A DNA stretch of 64,000 bases from Bacteroides timonensis (GTDB lineage Bacteria; Bacteroidota; Bacteroidia; Bacteroidales; Bacteroidaceae). The notes beneath the pieces were generated by a model, which saw only the letters and a program-made list of their open reading frames with translations, did not search any database and was not told the origin of the DNA. Of the stretch, positions 43,353 through 52,735 are shown one piece after another. The translations under genes and the position numbers were made by a program. Where the stretch lies: contig NZ_CBVI010000086.1 of NCBI RefSeq assembly GCF_000513195.1, positions 1 to 64,000 on the forward strand. The letters are read 5' to 3'. Each line of letters starts with the position of its first letter. Position 1 is the first letter of the stretch.

Positions 43353-45677
43353 ATGAAGCAGATTTACTATGTAATTCAAACACTGCTCCGTGGTCGCGGC
43401 AGCAATATCATCAAGATTCTCTCTCTGGGTTTAGCGTTGACGATGAGCATTCTGCTTTTTGTCCGTGTTGCCTTTGAGCAGAGCTATGATACTTGCTACC
43501 GTGATCCGGACCGCATCTACCAGCTCTTCTCCATCTTTACCATCAATGGTGAGCGGGGCGAGCCGGGTGAACTTAACCTGCCCCCTGTGGCAGGTGCCGT
43601 CTTGGAGAACTTTCCCCAAGAAGTGGAAGCTGCTGTCAGTGTTTGCAAATACATGGCTTTTGGACCGCTTTATAACGGCAGTGTGCGTTTTAAAGACTAC
43701 ACTGTAATGGCAGATTCACTCTTTTTTCAGACACTGGGCATCGACGTACTCAGAGGCGATCCGCTGCATGAACTTCAGCAAAAGGATGTAGTCTTTCTGA
43801 GTGACCGTCTGGCACAAAAAATGTTTGGTGACGAGGACCCCATTGGTAAAGTGATAAGTTATGATAAGCAGTTACAACTTACTGTGAAAGGAGTCTACGC
43901 TGCCTTGCCTGAAAATTCAACCATGAATCCTGAAGCTGTCATTTCTATCGTCAGCGCTTGGAGTCGTGATTGGGCGGAGTATTCCTGGGAGGGAGGTGAT
44001 TCTTTCTTTCAATATATCCGCTTTCACCCGGGCGTGAAGGTAGATGTTGAGAAGTTCAATGCCCGCCTGGAGGCTGTCATTCAAAATTATCTTCCTCAGG
44101 ACGGGAAGGACAATTCCAGTTATACCTCCATTGTGAAGCCGCTGCGCGATGTGTATCGTGGCGATGAAGCGGTACGACGTATGAATGCTATTACGTTGAT
44201 TCTCGGTCTGGCTATTCTTTTCATTGCTGCACTGAATTATGTGCTTATTTCTATTTCTTCGCTTTCATATCGTGCTAAAGCAGTGGGAGTGCATAAATGT
44301 AATGGTGCATCGGGAGGTACTGTATTCTCCATGTTTTTGTTGGAGACAAGCATTATCATTTTTTTGTCATTGATACTGATGGCGTTTCTGTTGCTGAATT
44401 TCCGTGAGATGATAGAAGAAATGATGGAAGTCCGGTTGACGTCACTTTTTGCACTTAGTCGTATCTGGGTGCCACTGTCGGTGATAGGAATACTGTTTGT
44501 CATAGGCGGAGTGTTACCGGGGCGGATGTTCTCACGGATACCCGTGTCGCAGGTTTTCCGCCACTACACAGAAGGAAAGAAAGGGTGGAAGCGTCCATTG
44601 CTTTTCATTCAGTTTTTGGGTGTAGCCTTCATCTGTGGGCTGATGTGTGTCATTATGGCTCAGTATCATTATGTATTGAGTAAAGACACAGGTTACGATG
44701 CCCGCCGTATAGCTACGTCCGACATTTACTTTGAGAGTGACTCTGAGCGTGATGCTGCACGTCAGTTCTTTCGCGGACTGCCTTATGTGGAGGATGTGGA
44801 ATCTGCCAGTTATCCGCCATGTATCGGAATGAGCGGCATGAGGATCTTGAACGAAAGCGGACAGTCACTTTTCTCTTCGCGCTATTGTGTGGAAACAGAA
44901 AACTATCCGAAGATGATGGGCATGACGATAAAAGAGGGGCGCATGGCACGCGAGCGCAATGAGGCGGTTGTGAATGAAACATTTGCCAAGACGATGCGCT
45001 GGGGTGATGATGTAGTGGGGCGTATTGTGCACCAAGGGAATACAGGTCTGGGAGATCTCCGTGTTGTGGGAGTGCTCAAAGATTTCCATACCGCATCGTT
45101 CTATGTGTCGCAACAACCGCTTATTGTCCGTTGCGGACGGTTTGGAGGCTCTATCCATGTTCGCCTCAAAGAACCTTTTGTGGAGAACCTGAGGCGACTG
45201 AACAGTGAGGCAGCTGCTGCCTTTCCTGCGAAAACGGTAGATTTCTATTCTCTGGAGCTTGATATGCAGGATACTTATGGTGTTGTTCGTATTTTCCGCG
45301 ATGCCACCATATTGGCAACAGTGGTGATGTTCTTCGTTATGCTGATGGGATTGATAGGTTATACTACCGATGAGGTGCGTCGCCGTTCCAAAGAAATAGC
45401 TATCCGTAAGGTGAATGGTGCCGAGTCGTCTACAATATTGGAAATGCTTTCGCTCGATGTACTTTGGGTGGCGGTACCGGCAGTCATCATGGGGACGATA
45501 GGATCATGGTATGTAAATGGAATATGGATGGATCTGTTTGCCATACAAGTGCCGCTGGGATGGCCGGTGTATGTACTGGTGGGTATTGCTAATCTGCTGA
45601 TTATTACCGTGTGCGTCATTTGGAAAGCATGGGGTATTGCGAACGCGAATCCGGTGAAGAGTATTAAGAGCGAATAA
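43353..45677 (+). CDS. MacB/FtsX-type ABC permease, paralogue 2
   Basis: A 774-aa paralogue of the preceding protein with nearly the same start (MKQIYYVIQTLLRGRGSNI) and end (NPVKSIKSE). It shares the AFEQSYDTCY segment (about 33-42), SLSYRAKAVGVHKCNGASGG and IGYTTDEVRRRSKEIAIRK. The periplasmic domains differ much more than the membrane parts, the pattern expected if the paralogues share an ATPase but recognise different partners. It starts 4 nt after the previous stop, so translation is likely coupled. Confidence 0.92.
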   Translation: MKQIYYVIQTLLRGRGSNIIKILSLGLALTMSILLFVRVAFEQSYDTCYRDPDRIYQLFSIFTINGERGEPGELNLPPVAGAVLENFPQEVEAAVSVCKYMAFGPLYNGSVRFKDYTVMADSLFFQTLGIDVLRGDPLHELQQKDVVFLSDRLAQKMFGDEDPIGKVISYDKQLQLTVKGVYAALPENSTMNPEAVISIVSAWSRDWAEYSWEGGDSFFQYIRFHPGVKVDVEKFNARLEAVIQNYLPQDGKDNSSYTSIVKPLRDVYRGDEAVRRMNAITLILGLAILFIAALNYVLISISSLSYRAKAVGVHKCNGASGGTVFSMFLLETSIIIFLSLILMAFLLLNFREMIEEMMEVRLTSLFALSRIWVPLSVIGILFVIGGVLPGRMFSRIPVSQVFRHYTEGKKGWKRPLLFIQFLGVAFICGLMCVIMAQYHYVLSKDTGYDARRIATSDIYFESDSERDAARQFFRGLPYVEDVESASYPPCIGMSGMRILNESGQSLFSSRYCVETENYPKMMGMTIKEGRMARERNEAVVNETFAKTMRWGDDVVGRIVHQGNTGLGDLRVVGVLKDFHTASFYVSQQPLIVRCGRFGGSIHVRLKEPFVENLRRLNSEAAAAFPAKTVDFYSLELDMQDTYGVVRIFRDATILATVVMFFVMLMGLIGYTTDEVRRRSKEIAIRKVNGAESSTILEMLSLDVLWVAVPAVIMGTIGSWYVNGIWMDLFAIQVPLGWPVYVLVGIANLLIITVCVIWKAWGIANANPVKSIKSE

Positions 45678-45689
45678 AAAAAGAAAGAT

Positions 45690-48017
45690 ATGAGACAACT
45701 TTATTATACGGTTCAGATTTTGCTTCGCGGGCGGGGCAGTAATTTCATTAAACTGGTATCCCTGACACTAGGGCTGCTGATAGGCATTTTGCTTTTCTCG
45801 CAAATAGCTTATGAATTGAGTTATGAGAATTTTTATAGAGATCCGGAAAATGTAGCTTTAATGCGTTGCCGCAGGGTGAAGGATGGAATTCCTGATAAGG
45901 ACTATGACAATAGCACTTTTCGCCCTGCCGCCGCTGATCTTTGGGAGGCATTGCCGGATTTGATAGAATCTGCCAGTCTTTCCGTTAATTTCTATCAGCC
46001 CGACTGCTATATTGACGATAAGAAACTGGAAGATATGCAGGTCATGTTTGCCGATACGCTTTTTTTCCAGACCATCGGTTTGGAAATATTGCGTGGCGAC
46101 CCACACGAATTGGCTGCACCTTTGTCTGTCTTTCTCTCACAGAGTAAAGCACGCGAACTTTTTGGTGACGAGGAGCCGGTTGGAAAGACTTTCTCCATGA
46201 GTAAAATGCTGGATGTCACTGTACGTGGTATTTATCAGGACGTTCCCGGCAATACGGTATATCCGCATAACACAGTCATTTCACTGCCTACTCTTGAAGA
46301 ATATATTTATGGACGCGGCACATGGAAGTCGAATGATATTTATAACGTTCTTTTCCGCCTGAAAAGTCCTGAAAGCGTAGAGGCGATGAATAATCGCATA
46401 CAGAAAGCCGTAGAGCGTTATACCGAGACTAAAGAAGGAACGGATGTAATGGAATTCAGTATCTTGCCATTGCCGGATATCTATCTTAGTTTTCCTGACA
46501 ATGTACGACGTCTGGTAATACTGGGTGTACTGGGCTTTTCTATCTTCTTTGTTTCTATCATGAATTATGTGCTGGCCGCAGTGGCTTCGTTCAACCGTCG
46601 TGCCAAAGCAGTGGGAGTACATAAGTGTTGTGGTGCTGACGGAACGCATGTGTTGGGTATGTTCATGTGGGAAACAGGAATACTCGTTGCTACTTCTATT
46701 ATAGCCTGTCTGGTGTTGATGTATATTTTCCGTGAAGGGATAGAGGATATGTTGCATGTCCGCCTTGCAGAACTCTTTACCTGGCAAAATCTGTGGGTTC
46801 CCGGTCTGACTGTACTTTTGTTGTTCTTAGTCGCAGGTGTTCTACCGGGTAGAATGTTTGCTAATATTCCCGTAACACAGATTTTCCGTAGATATACTGA
46901 CAGTAAGCGTTCATGGAAACGGGGGTTGTTGTTCGTACAGTTTATTGGCGTATCTTTTATCCTGGGAGTGTTGGTTACTACGATTTGGCAGTATCATGAT
47001 TTGATGACACGAAGTGTTGGTTTCCGTACAGAGCGATTGGCGGTGGGGCAGTTGCGCACCACGGAAAATCTGAGCGGACAAGGAGTGGAAGATGACATTC
47101 GCAGGCAACCTTATGTGGAGTCTGTAGCACGTAATAGTAATTCGCTGCTTTCACATTACAGCACTACAGGGCTGACAGATATTCAAGGTAATTTCCTTTG
47201 CCCGTTACACTTCCAGAACGTTGCGAAAGACTTTCCGCAAACAGTAGGCATGCAATTGGTGGAAGGTGCCTGGCCTGAACATGTCGGTGAAGCATTAATA
47301 GGCCGTAAAGTGGTGGAAACGATGAAGTGGGGAGATAAAGCCTTGGGACAACGCTTACCAGTCAATGCACAATGGGTGGGTCTTGATAGCCAACCTACGG
47401 TGGTGGGTATTGTAGAAGATGTGCGTAATATGGGCTTTTTTATGGAACAGACTTGTACGGCTTTCATCCTTTCGGATAAACGTAACGGTTCTTACAACGT
47501 CCGTTTAAAAGAACCTGTAGATGAAAATCTTGCGCGACTGAATGAGTTTGTCAAAGAAGCATATCCGAAAGCTGCATTGGAGTTTATAACCTATATGGAT
47601 ATCCAACGGGAAAATTACAGCAATGTGTATCGTTTCCGTAATACTGTATGGATTACTTCTCTTTGCATTTTCTTTATTGTACTCATGGGACTTATTGGTT
47701 ATGTGAACGATGAGACTCAACGTCGTTCCAAAGAAATTGCAATTCGTAAGGTGAATGGTGCCGAAGCTCCTTCTATTCTTAGCTTACTGGCAATGGACAT
47801 ACTAAAAGTGGCTATTGGTGCGGTGATCCTCGGCACCGGCTTTGCCTGGTATGTTTCCGGTGTCTGGCTGGAACAGTTCGCTGATAGCATGCTGCCTTCA
47901 CCCGTATGGTTTGTCCTGTTGGCACTGGGGGTATTGGTGCTTATTGTACTTCTGGTGATTCTTAAAGCCTGGCGCATTGCCAATGAAAATCCAGTACAGA
48001 GCATCAAGAGCGAATAG
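45690..48017 (+). CDS. MacB/FtsX-type ABC permease, paralogue 3
   Basis: A 775-aa third paralogue, more distant than the first two: MRQLYYTVQILLRGRGSNF at the start, YELSYENFYRDPEN (about 34), FNRRAKAVGVHKCCGADG, GLIGYVNDETQRRSKEIAIR and the same NPVQSIKSE end. Its first periplasmic domain carries an unrelated-looking MRCRRVKDGIPDKDYDN segment. It completes a one-ATPase, three-permease operon and is followed by a double hairpin. The substrate is unknown; stress- or peptide-related envelope functions are possible. Confidence 0.92.
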   Translation: MRQLYYTVQILLRGRGSNFIKLVSLTLGLLIGILLFSQIAYELSYENFYRDPENVALMRCRRVKDGIPDKDYDNSTFRPAAADLWEALPDLIESASLSVNFYQPDCYIDDKKLEDMQVMFADTLFFQTIGLEILRGDPHELAAPLSVFLSQSKARELFGDEEPVGKTFSMSKMLDVTVRGIYQDVPGNTVYPHNTVISLPTLEEYIYGRGTWKSNDIYNVLFRLKSPESVEAMNNRIQKAVERYTETKEGTDVMEFSILPLPDIYLSFPDNVRRLVILGVLGFSIFFVSIMNYVLAAVASFNRRAKAVGVHKCCGADGTHVLGMFMWETGILVATSIIACLVLMYIFREGIEDMLHVRLAELFTWQNLWVPGLTVLLLFLVAGVLPGRMFANIPVTQIFRRYTDSKRSWKRGLLFVQFIGVSFILGVLVTTIWQYHDLMTRSVGFRTERLAVGQLRTTENLSGQGVEDDIRRQPYVESVARNSNSLLSHYSTTGLTDIQGNFLCPLHFQNVAKDFPQTVGMQLVEGAWPEHVGEALIGRKVVETMKWGDKALGQRLPVNAQWVGLDSQPTVVGIVEDVRNMGFFMEQTCTAFILSDKRNGSYNVRLKEPVDENLARLNEFVKEAYPKAALEFITYMDIQRENYSNVYRFRNTVWITSLCIFFIVLMGLIGYVNDETQRRSKEIAIRKVNGAEAPSILSLLAMDILKVAIGAVILGTGFAWYVSGVWLEQFADSMLPSPVWFVLLALGVLVLIVLLVILKAWRIANENPVQSIKSE

Positions 48018-48068
48018 AGGTAATTTAATGCTTTAACCTTGCCTACAGCTATCTGTAAAGCAGAATAA

Positions 48069-48153
48069 AAAGGGTGTAGCCTTTCAGGTCGGATGGCTAC
48101 ACCCTTTGATAAGGATGGTGTAGCCCTTTAGTGCTTAGGGCTACACCATCCTT
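48069..48153 (+). terminator. double hairpin with shared GGTGTAGCC core
   Basis: Hairpin one is AAAGGGTGTAGCC (48069-48081) / GGCTACACCCTTT (48095-48107). Hairpin two is AAGGATGGTGTAGCCCT (48111-48127) / AGGGCTACACCATCCTT (48137-48153). Both stems contain GGTGTAGCC, so alternative pairing between them is possible. They lie between the permease operon and the convergent MATE gene and could terminate both. Confidence 0.8.
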
Positions 48154-48193
48154 AGTTGAAGGTTATACCTTCTGTTTGAGTGGTACAAATTAC

Positions 48194-49543
48194 TTACGCG
48201 ATACTCTCTTTGTTTTTCTTTCGAATATATATCCATAGCACCACAAGCGCTGTCAGGAAAGCAAAGAAATCGGCAACGGGCATACTAGTCCAGATTCCGT
48301 CCAGTCCTATGAAACGGGGAAAGAAGATCAGACCGGGAAGCAGATATAAAAGTTGCCGGGTAAGTGAAAGGAAAATACTGATTTTAGCCTTTCCGATACT
48401 CTGGAAGAAGTTACCGATAACAATCTGCGCACCCACCAACGGGAACATCAGCACGCAAATGCGAACACCGCGTGAAGCAATGCCAATCAGTTCCTGATCG
48501 TTTGTGAAGATAGCGGACACTGCATGCGGGAAAAGCTCGCAAATGAGGAAACCACTGCTCGTGATGCACACACCGGTCAGAATACTCAGTTTCAAGGTTT
48601 GCTTCACACGGTCATGCTTCTGTGCCCCGAAATTATACCCCACAATGGGCTGCATACCCATGGTTAATCCTAATACAATCATTATATAGAGAGTGAGCAG
48701 GCGATTGATGATGCCGTAAGCTCCGATGGCCATATCACCTCCGTGGCGTTGCAGAGAGTTGTTGATGATAATCACAATGACACAGGCGCACACATTCATC
48801 AAGAAAGGCGACATTCCGATCGAAAAAATACTGCTGATGATGCGCTTCTTTAGTTTCCAGAAGTCCGGGCGGAAGTGCACAAAGTTGTCTTTATCAAGGA
48901 AATGTTTCACTACCCACACCATACCGATAAATTGCGAAATAACGGTTGCCGTGGCAGCTCCGCGAATACCCCAGTCAAAATGGAAGATAAAGATAGGAGC
49001 AAGGATGATGTTACAAACCACGGTTACCATGGAAGTCAACATTGCCTTTTTAGGATATCCCGTGGCACGCATGATATTGTTCAGTCCGATCATCGTGTAA
49101 GTAATAGGTGTTCCTGCAAGAATAATTTGCATGAAATCCCGGGCATAGGGCAGTGTATCCTGGCTGGCACCGAAGAACCTTAATATTTCATCCAGAAACA
49201 AAAAGGCGAGTCCGCCGAAAACAACAGCATTGATCAGACAAAACATCAGCGTATTTCCCAATACCTCGGTAGCTCCATCCAAATCTTTCTGCCCCAAACG
49301 GATGGATGAGATTGTAGATCCACCTGCCGACACCAATGTACAGAATGCTACCACAAGATTCATCAGCGGAAAAGTAATGGCCAATCCGGCAATGCCCATC
49401 GCACCCACACCGTGACCGATGAAAATGCTGTCGATGATGTTGTACAGTGAAGTAATCGTCATACCGATGATGGCAGGTATAGAATATTGTAGCAGCAGTT
49501 TACCTATACGTTCGGTTCCTAATATGTGAGGGTTATTATCCAT
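48194..49543 (-). CDS. MATE family multidrug/Na+ efflux transporter
   Basis: A 449-aa inner-membrane antiporter with about 12 hydrophobic segments in two bundles. MDNNPHILGTERIGKLLLQY is a typical MATE start; a longer frame from 49633 begins upstream of the promoter and is rejected. LYNIIDSIFIGHGVGAMGIAG (about 35-55, in two parts) and MGMQPIVGYNFGAQK (about 268-282) are family-diagnostic. It exports organic cations or drugs in exchange for Na+ or H+; the substrate cannot be told. It is convergent with the permease operon. Confidence 0.93.
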   Translation of the reverse strand: MDNNPHILGTERIGKLLLQYSIPAIIGMTITSLYNIIDSIFIGHGVGAMGIAGLAITFPLMNLVVAFCTLVSAGGSTISSIRLGQKDLDGATEVLGNTLMFCLINAVVFGGLAFLFLDEILRFFGASQDTLPYARDFMQIILAGTPITYTMIGLNNIMRATGYPKKAMLTSMVTVVCNIILAPIFIFHFDWGIRGAATATVISQFIGMVWVVKHFLDKDNFVHFRPDFWKLKKRIISSIFSIGMSPFLMNVCACVIVIIINNSLQRHGGDMAIGAYGIINRLLTLYIMIVLGLTMGMQPIVGYNFGAQKHDRVKQTLKLSILTGVCITSSGFLICELFPHAVSAIFTNDQELIGIASRGVRICVLMFPLVGAQIVIGNFFQSIGKAKISIFLSLTRQLLYLLPGLIFFPRFIGLDGIWTSMPVADFFAFLTALVVLWIYIRKKNKESIA

Positions 49544-49620
49544 AACTATTAATCTAAAGAAAGTAATGAATCCGCGTTCGTCCGCTCCGGTCCGTGCCGT
49601 CCGCGTATCTGTATTTGCAG

Positions 49621-49628
49621 CAAAGTTA
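49621..49628 (-). promoter_or_regulatory. -7 element TAACTTTG of the MATE gene
   Basis: The minus strand reads TAACTTTG, matching TAnnTTTG, with CTTG 19 nt further upstream in the -33 position (one mismatch). The start near 49613 leaves a leader of about 70 nt and supports the ATG at 49543. Confidence 0.55.
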
Positions 49629-49716
49629 CTCATTTATTTGCTCTGTTCAAGGATTATTCAGACCTTTGTATCGTAATTGATAAGGTATTAACATAATAAG
49701 GTAAAAGGAAGTTTAT

Positions 49717-50364
49717 ATGACTGAAACAAAAAACATCGCCGTTCTTTTCGACTTCGACGGTGTCGTTGTCGACACAGAGACGCAGTATAGCATCTTCTGG
49801 CACAAGATGGGAGTAGATTACTTGGGTATGGAAGACCTTGAAAGCCGCGTAAAGGGACAAACTTTGGTGTATATCTATAACACCTTCTTTCCCGGTATGA
49901 TTAAAGAACAGGAAGAAATTACCGCCGGCCTCGACCGCTTTGAGCAGGGAATGTCGTACGAATTTATTCCCGGTGTAGAATCCTTTATTGCCGATCTCCG
50001 TCGCAATGGTGTAAAGATGGCTGTGGTCACCAGTTCCAATGATAAAAAGATGGAAGCTGTATATCGTGCCAAACCCGAAATCAAAACTATGTTCGACCGT
50101 ATTCTTACGGCTGAAATGTTCACAGCTTCCAAACCTGCACCGGATTGCTTCCTGCTTGGTATGAAAGTATTTGGCACCACACCGGAAACAACTTACGTTT
50201 TCGAAGACTCTTTCAACGGACTGAAAGCGGGCATGGCTTCCGGAGCTACGGTAATAGGTTTGGCCACCACCAATTCACGCGAAGAAATCGTTCCGTTGTG
50301 TCATTATGTTTTAGATGATTTCCAAGGGTTTACTTACGACAAATTAACAGAATTGCATAAGTAA
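49717..50364 (+). CDS. HAD family hydrolase, beta-phosphoglucomutase-like
   Basis: A 215-aa HAD superfamily I protein with a helical cap. All four motifs are present: FDFDGVVVDTETQY (nucleophile Asp, about 11-24), VVTSSND (Ser/Thr, about 106), the Lys in SKPAPDCFL (about 146-154), and VFEDSFNGLKAG (acidic motif IV, about 166-177). It resembles beta-phosphoglucomutase and small sugar-phosphate phosphatases; which one is not clear. Its own short upstream region shows only a weak GACCTTTG -7-like sequence. It is not coupled to panB, which has its own promoter. Confidence 0.88.
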   Translation: MTETKNIAVLFDFDGVVVDTETQYSIFWHKMGVDYLGMEDLESRVKGQTLVYIYNTFFPGMIKEQEEITAGLDRFEQGMSYEFIPGVESFIADLRRNGVKMAVVTSSNDKKMEAVYRAKPEIKTMFDRILTAEMFTASKPAPDCFLLGMKVFGTTPETTYVFEDSFNGLKAGMASGATVIGLATTNSREEIVPLCHYVLDDFQGFTYDKLTELHK

Positions 50365-50377
50365 AGGGAAAAAGCAT

Positions 50378-50385
50378 TACCTTTG
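50378..50385 (+). promoter_or_regulatory. -7 element TACCTTTG of panB
   Basis: TACCTTTG matches the Bacteroides -7 consensus; ATTG at 50352-50355 is a rather distant -33 candidate. It lies 36 nt before the panB ATG. Confidence 0.55.
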
Positions 50386-50421
50386 CGGCGAAAAGCAATC
50401 AATAACTAAATAATTAAAATT

Positions 50422-51243
50422 ATGGCTGGTTATATTTCAGATGACACTCGAAAAGTGACTACTCATCGCCTTGTAGAGATGAAGCAGAGAGGCGAAAAGA
50501 TATCTATGTTGACGTCTTATGACTATACTATGGCACAGATTGTAGACGGTGCAGGCATGGATGTAATCCTGGTAGGCGACTCTGCCAGTAATGTGATGGC
50601 AGGTAATGTGACTACGCTTCCGATTACCCTCGACCAGATGATATATCATGCAAAATCTGTGGTTCGTGGTGTGAAACGTGCTATGGTGGTGGTAGATATG
50701 CCTTTTGGATCTTACCAAGGTAATGAGATGGAAGGTCTTGCTTCGGCTATCCGTATTATGAAAGAGAGTCATGCAGACGCTCTGAAACTGGAGGGTGGTG
50801 AAGAAATTATAGGTACGGTGAAACGTATCCTCAGTGCCGGTATTCCTATTATGGGACATCTCGGACTGATGCCGCAATCTATCAATAAATACGGTACTTA
50901 TACGGTTCGTGCGAAAGATGATACAGAAGCTGAAAAACTGATCAGTGACGCTCACATGCTGGAAGAAGCCGGTTGTTTTGCCATTGTACTGGAGAAAATC
51001 CCTGCCGCTTTAGCCGAACGTGTGGCAAGTGAACTGACCATTCCTATTATCGGTATCGGTGCCGGTGGTGGAGTAGATGGCCAGGTGTTGGTAATTCAGG
51101 ATATGCTGGGAATGAACAATGGTTTCCGTCCTCGTTTCCTGCGTCGTTATGCCGATCTGCATACTGTGATGACTGATGCTATCAGCCGTTATGTATCTGA
51201 TGTCAAGAACTTAGATTTCCCGAATGAGAAAGAGCAATATTGA
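50422..51243 (+). CDS. panB: 3-methyl-2-oxobutanoate hydroxymethyltransferase
   Basis: A 273-aa PanB, the first committed step of pantothenate synthesis, which transfers a hydroxymethyl group from methylene-THF to ketoisovalerate. Features are MLTSYDYTMAQIVDGAGMD (about 29-47), the metal ligands in LVGDSASNV (about 51-59), VVDMPFGSY (about 92), ALKLEGGEE (about 116), GHLGLMPQSINKYG (about 142-155) and the catalytic Glu region VLEKIPA (about 190). No panC follows. The downstream MFS gene overlaps its end by 20 nt. Confidence 0.96.
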   Translation: MAGYISDDTRKVTTHRLVEMKQRGEKISMLTSYDYTMAQIVDGAGMDVILVGDSASNVMAGNVTTLPITLDQMIYHAKSVVRGVKRAMVVVDMPFGSYQGNEMEGLASAIRIMKESHADALKLEGGEEIIGTVKRILSAGIPIMGHLGLMPQSINKYGTYTVRAKDDTEAEKLISDAHMLEEAGCFAIVLEKIPAALAERVASELTIPIIGIGAGGGVDGQVLVIQDMLGMNNGFRPRFLRRYADLHTVMTDAISRYVSDVKNLDFPNEKEQY

Positions 51244-52267
51244 TAATCTTTGGTCACTGGGCTTTATGAGGATATGCTTTGCCAATTTCCTGCTTTTTGC
51301 ATCCATCTACATGCTTTTCCCGGTGCTTCCCTCAGTGATGATGTCCCGGTTGGGTATTTCCACAGGGCAGGCTGGCAGCATGTTTCTGGTATTTGCAGCG
51401 GCGATGTTCCTGGTGGGGCCGTTCCATGCATATCTGGGAGATGAGTATAAGCGGAAACGTGTACTTGTCTATTCCATATTTGTGATATTGGGAACGACTT
51501 TAGGCTATATCTTTGTCGATACTTTTCCGAGGTTGCTGATGCTTGCTGCTATGCAGGGTGGAGCATTCGGATTGGCTACGACGGCAGGCATTACGGTGGC
51601 CATCGATATCACTACTGCTTCGCGCCGTAGTGCCGGAAATCTGGGCTTTGCACTGGCAGCCCGCTTGGGTATGCTGGTAGGAGTGGTAGCGGGAATATGG
51701 ATGTTCCAGCTCAAAGGTTTCAGCATGACGGCATATTTTTCTATATTATGCAGTATATTCAGCATTTTATTTGCATTGCGGGTATATGTAGCTTTTCGTG
51801 CACCGATAGGAGTGGGGCATTGCAATTTTGACCGCTTCTTGTTGTTGCGGGGTTGGCTTCCCGCCCTCAATCTGGTACTGATTGCTTTTATTCCCGGAAT
51901 TGCATTATTGTTAATCAAACAAGGGGATTATGCTGCGCTGTTTTTTTTCGTTGTTCTGGTAGTGCTTACGATACCTTTTACGAAGATATTTATTAAGCTC
52001 TCGCAACATTGTCAGCGGGGAACAGCGAATACAACTTGCCATTTGGCCATGGAAACCGGTATTCTGATTGGTCTTGCAGTTTGTTGTTTTCTATCGGATC
52101 ATGGAGAAATGTATTCCGAATTTGCAGATGGGACCGGTATTGCAGATATTTATCTATATACTGATTTTCAGTTGATTTATAAGGTAATCGGTATTGGAAT
52201 CCTGGTAGCTTTGGCTTTCTTCTTTTTGCTGACGTATCCTTATTATAAGAGGAAAAAAGTAAGATAA
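51224..52267 (+). CDS. MFS transporter
   Basis: A 347-aa membrane protein. The N-terminal half shows six helices and the MFS loop signature GDEYKRKRVLVYS (about 72-84) after MFPVLPSVMMSRLG, like MFS drug or metabolite exporters. The C-terminal half is short, with about four to five helices, so the total is below the usual 12. This may be a compact variant or a shortened protein. Its ATG lies inside the panB end (20-nt overlap), giving translational coupling. A link to pantothenate or a precursor is possible but unproven. Confidence 0.8.
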   Translation: MRKSNIDNLWSLGFMRICFANFLLFASIYMLFPVLPSVMMSRLGISTGQAGSMFLVFAAAMFLVGPFHAYLGDEYKRKRVLVYSIFVILGTTLGYIFVDTFPRLLMLAAMQGGAFGLATTAGITVAIDITTASRRSAGNLGFALAARLGMLVGVVAGIWMFQLKGFSMTAYFSILCSIFSILFALRVYVAFRAPIGVGHCNFDRFLLLRGWLPALNLVLIAFIPGIALLLIKQGDYAALFFFVVLVVLTIPFTKIFIKLSQHCQRGTANTTCHLAMETGILIGLAVCCFLSDHGEMYSEFADGTGIADIYLYTDFQLIYKVIGIGILVALAFFFLLTYPYYKRKKVR

Positions 52268-52340
52268 TTATCAGGCGTGGAGTCTAAATTATATTCATAA
52301 CCGAAGAAAGGAAGGAAATTCAACTACTGATTCGCATAAT

Positions 52341-52697
52341 TTATAAATACGGGAGAAAAATAATAATCCCGATAATTGCCGCCGCAACAGCGCACACCAG
52401 CACTGCTCCGGCGGCAATGTCTTTTACCTGCCCTGCAATGGGGTGACGCTCGGGAGAAACCAGATCCACCAATTTCTCAATGGCTGTATTGAACAGTTCT
52501 GCGGCTATTACCACGCCAATACATAAGATAATGACTATCCATTCCGTACGTGTTATGCCAAAGAAAAAACCGATAGCTATCACCACTGCTGTAGTAATGA
52601 GATGAAAACTTAAGTTCTGTTCTTTCCCTACACATTGCTGGATACCTTTCCAGGCATATCCGAAACTGTGGATCTGTTTTTTAAAACTATATTTCAT
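52341..52697 (-). CDS. dgkA: diacylglycerol/undecaprenol kinase, DgkA family
   Basis: A 118-aa inner-membrane lipid kinase with three helices. SFGYAWKGIQQCVGKEQNLSFHL in two parts (about 10-32), the catalytic EWIVIILCIGVVIAAELFNTAIEKLVDLV segment (ELFNTAIE, about 76-83, carrying the Glu residues) and ERHPIAGQVKDIAAGAVL (about 92-109) match the family. An upstream in-frame ATG at 52709 is possible. Gram-positive-type members phosphorylate undecaprenol, and Bacteroidetes members are closer to those. It follows the RelA-like gene on the same strand. Confidence 0.88.
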   Translation of the reverse strand: MKYSFKKQIHSFGYAWKGIQQCVGKEQNLSFHLITTAVVIAIGFFFGITRTEWIVIILCIGVVIAAELFNTAIEKLVDLVSPERHPIAGQVKDIAAGAVLVCAVAAAIIGIIIFLPYL

Positions 52698-52735
52698 AAG
52701 TAATTTCATTCATCATTCTTCATTCATTTTTCTTC

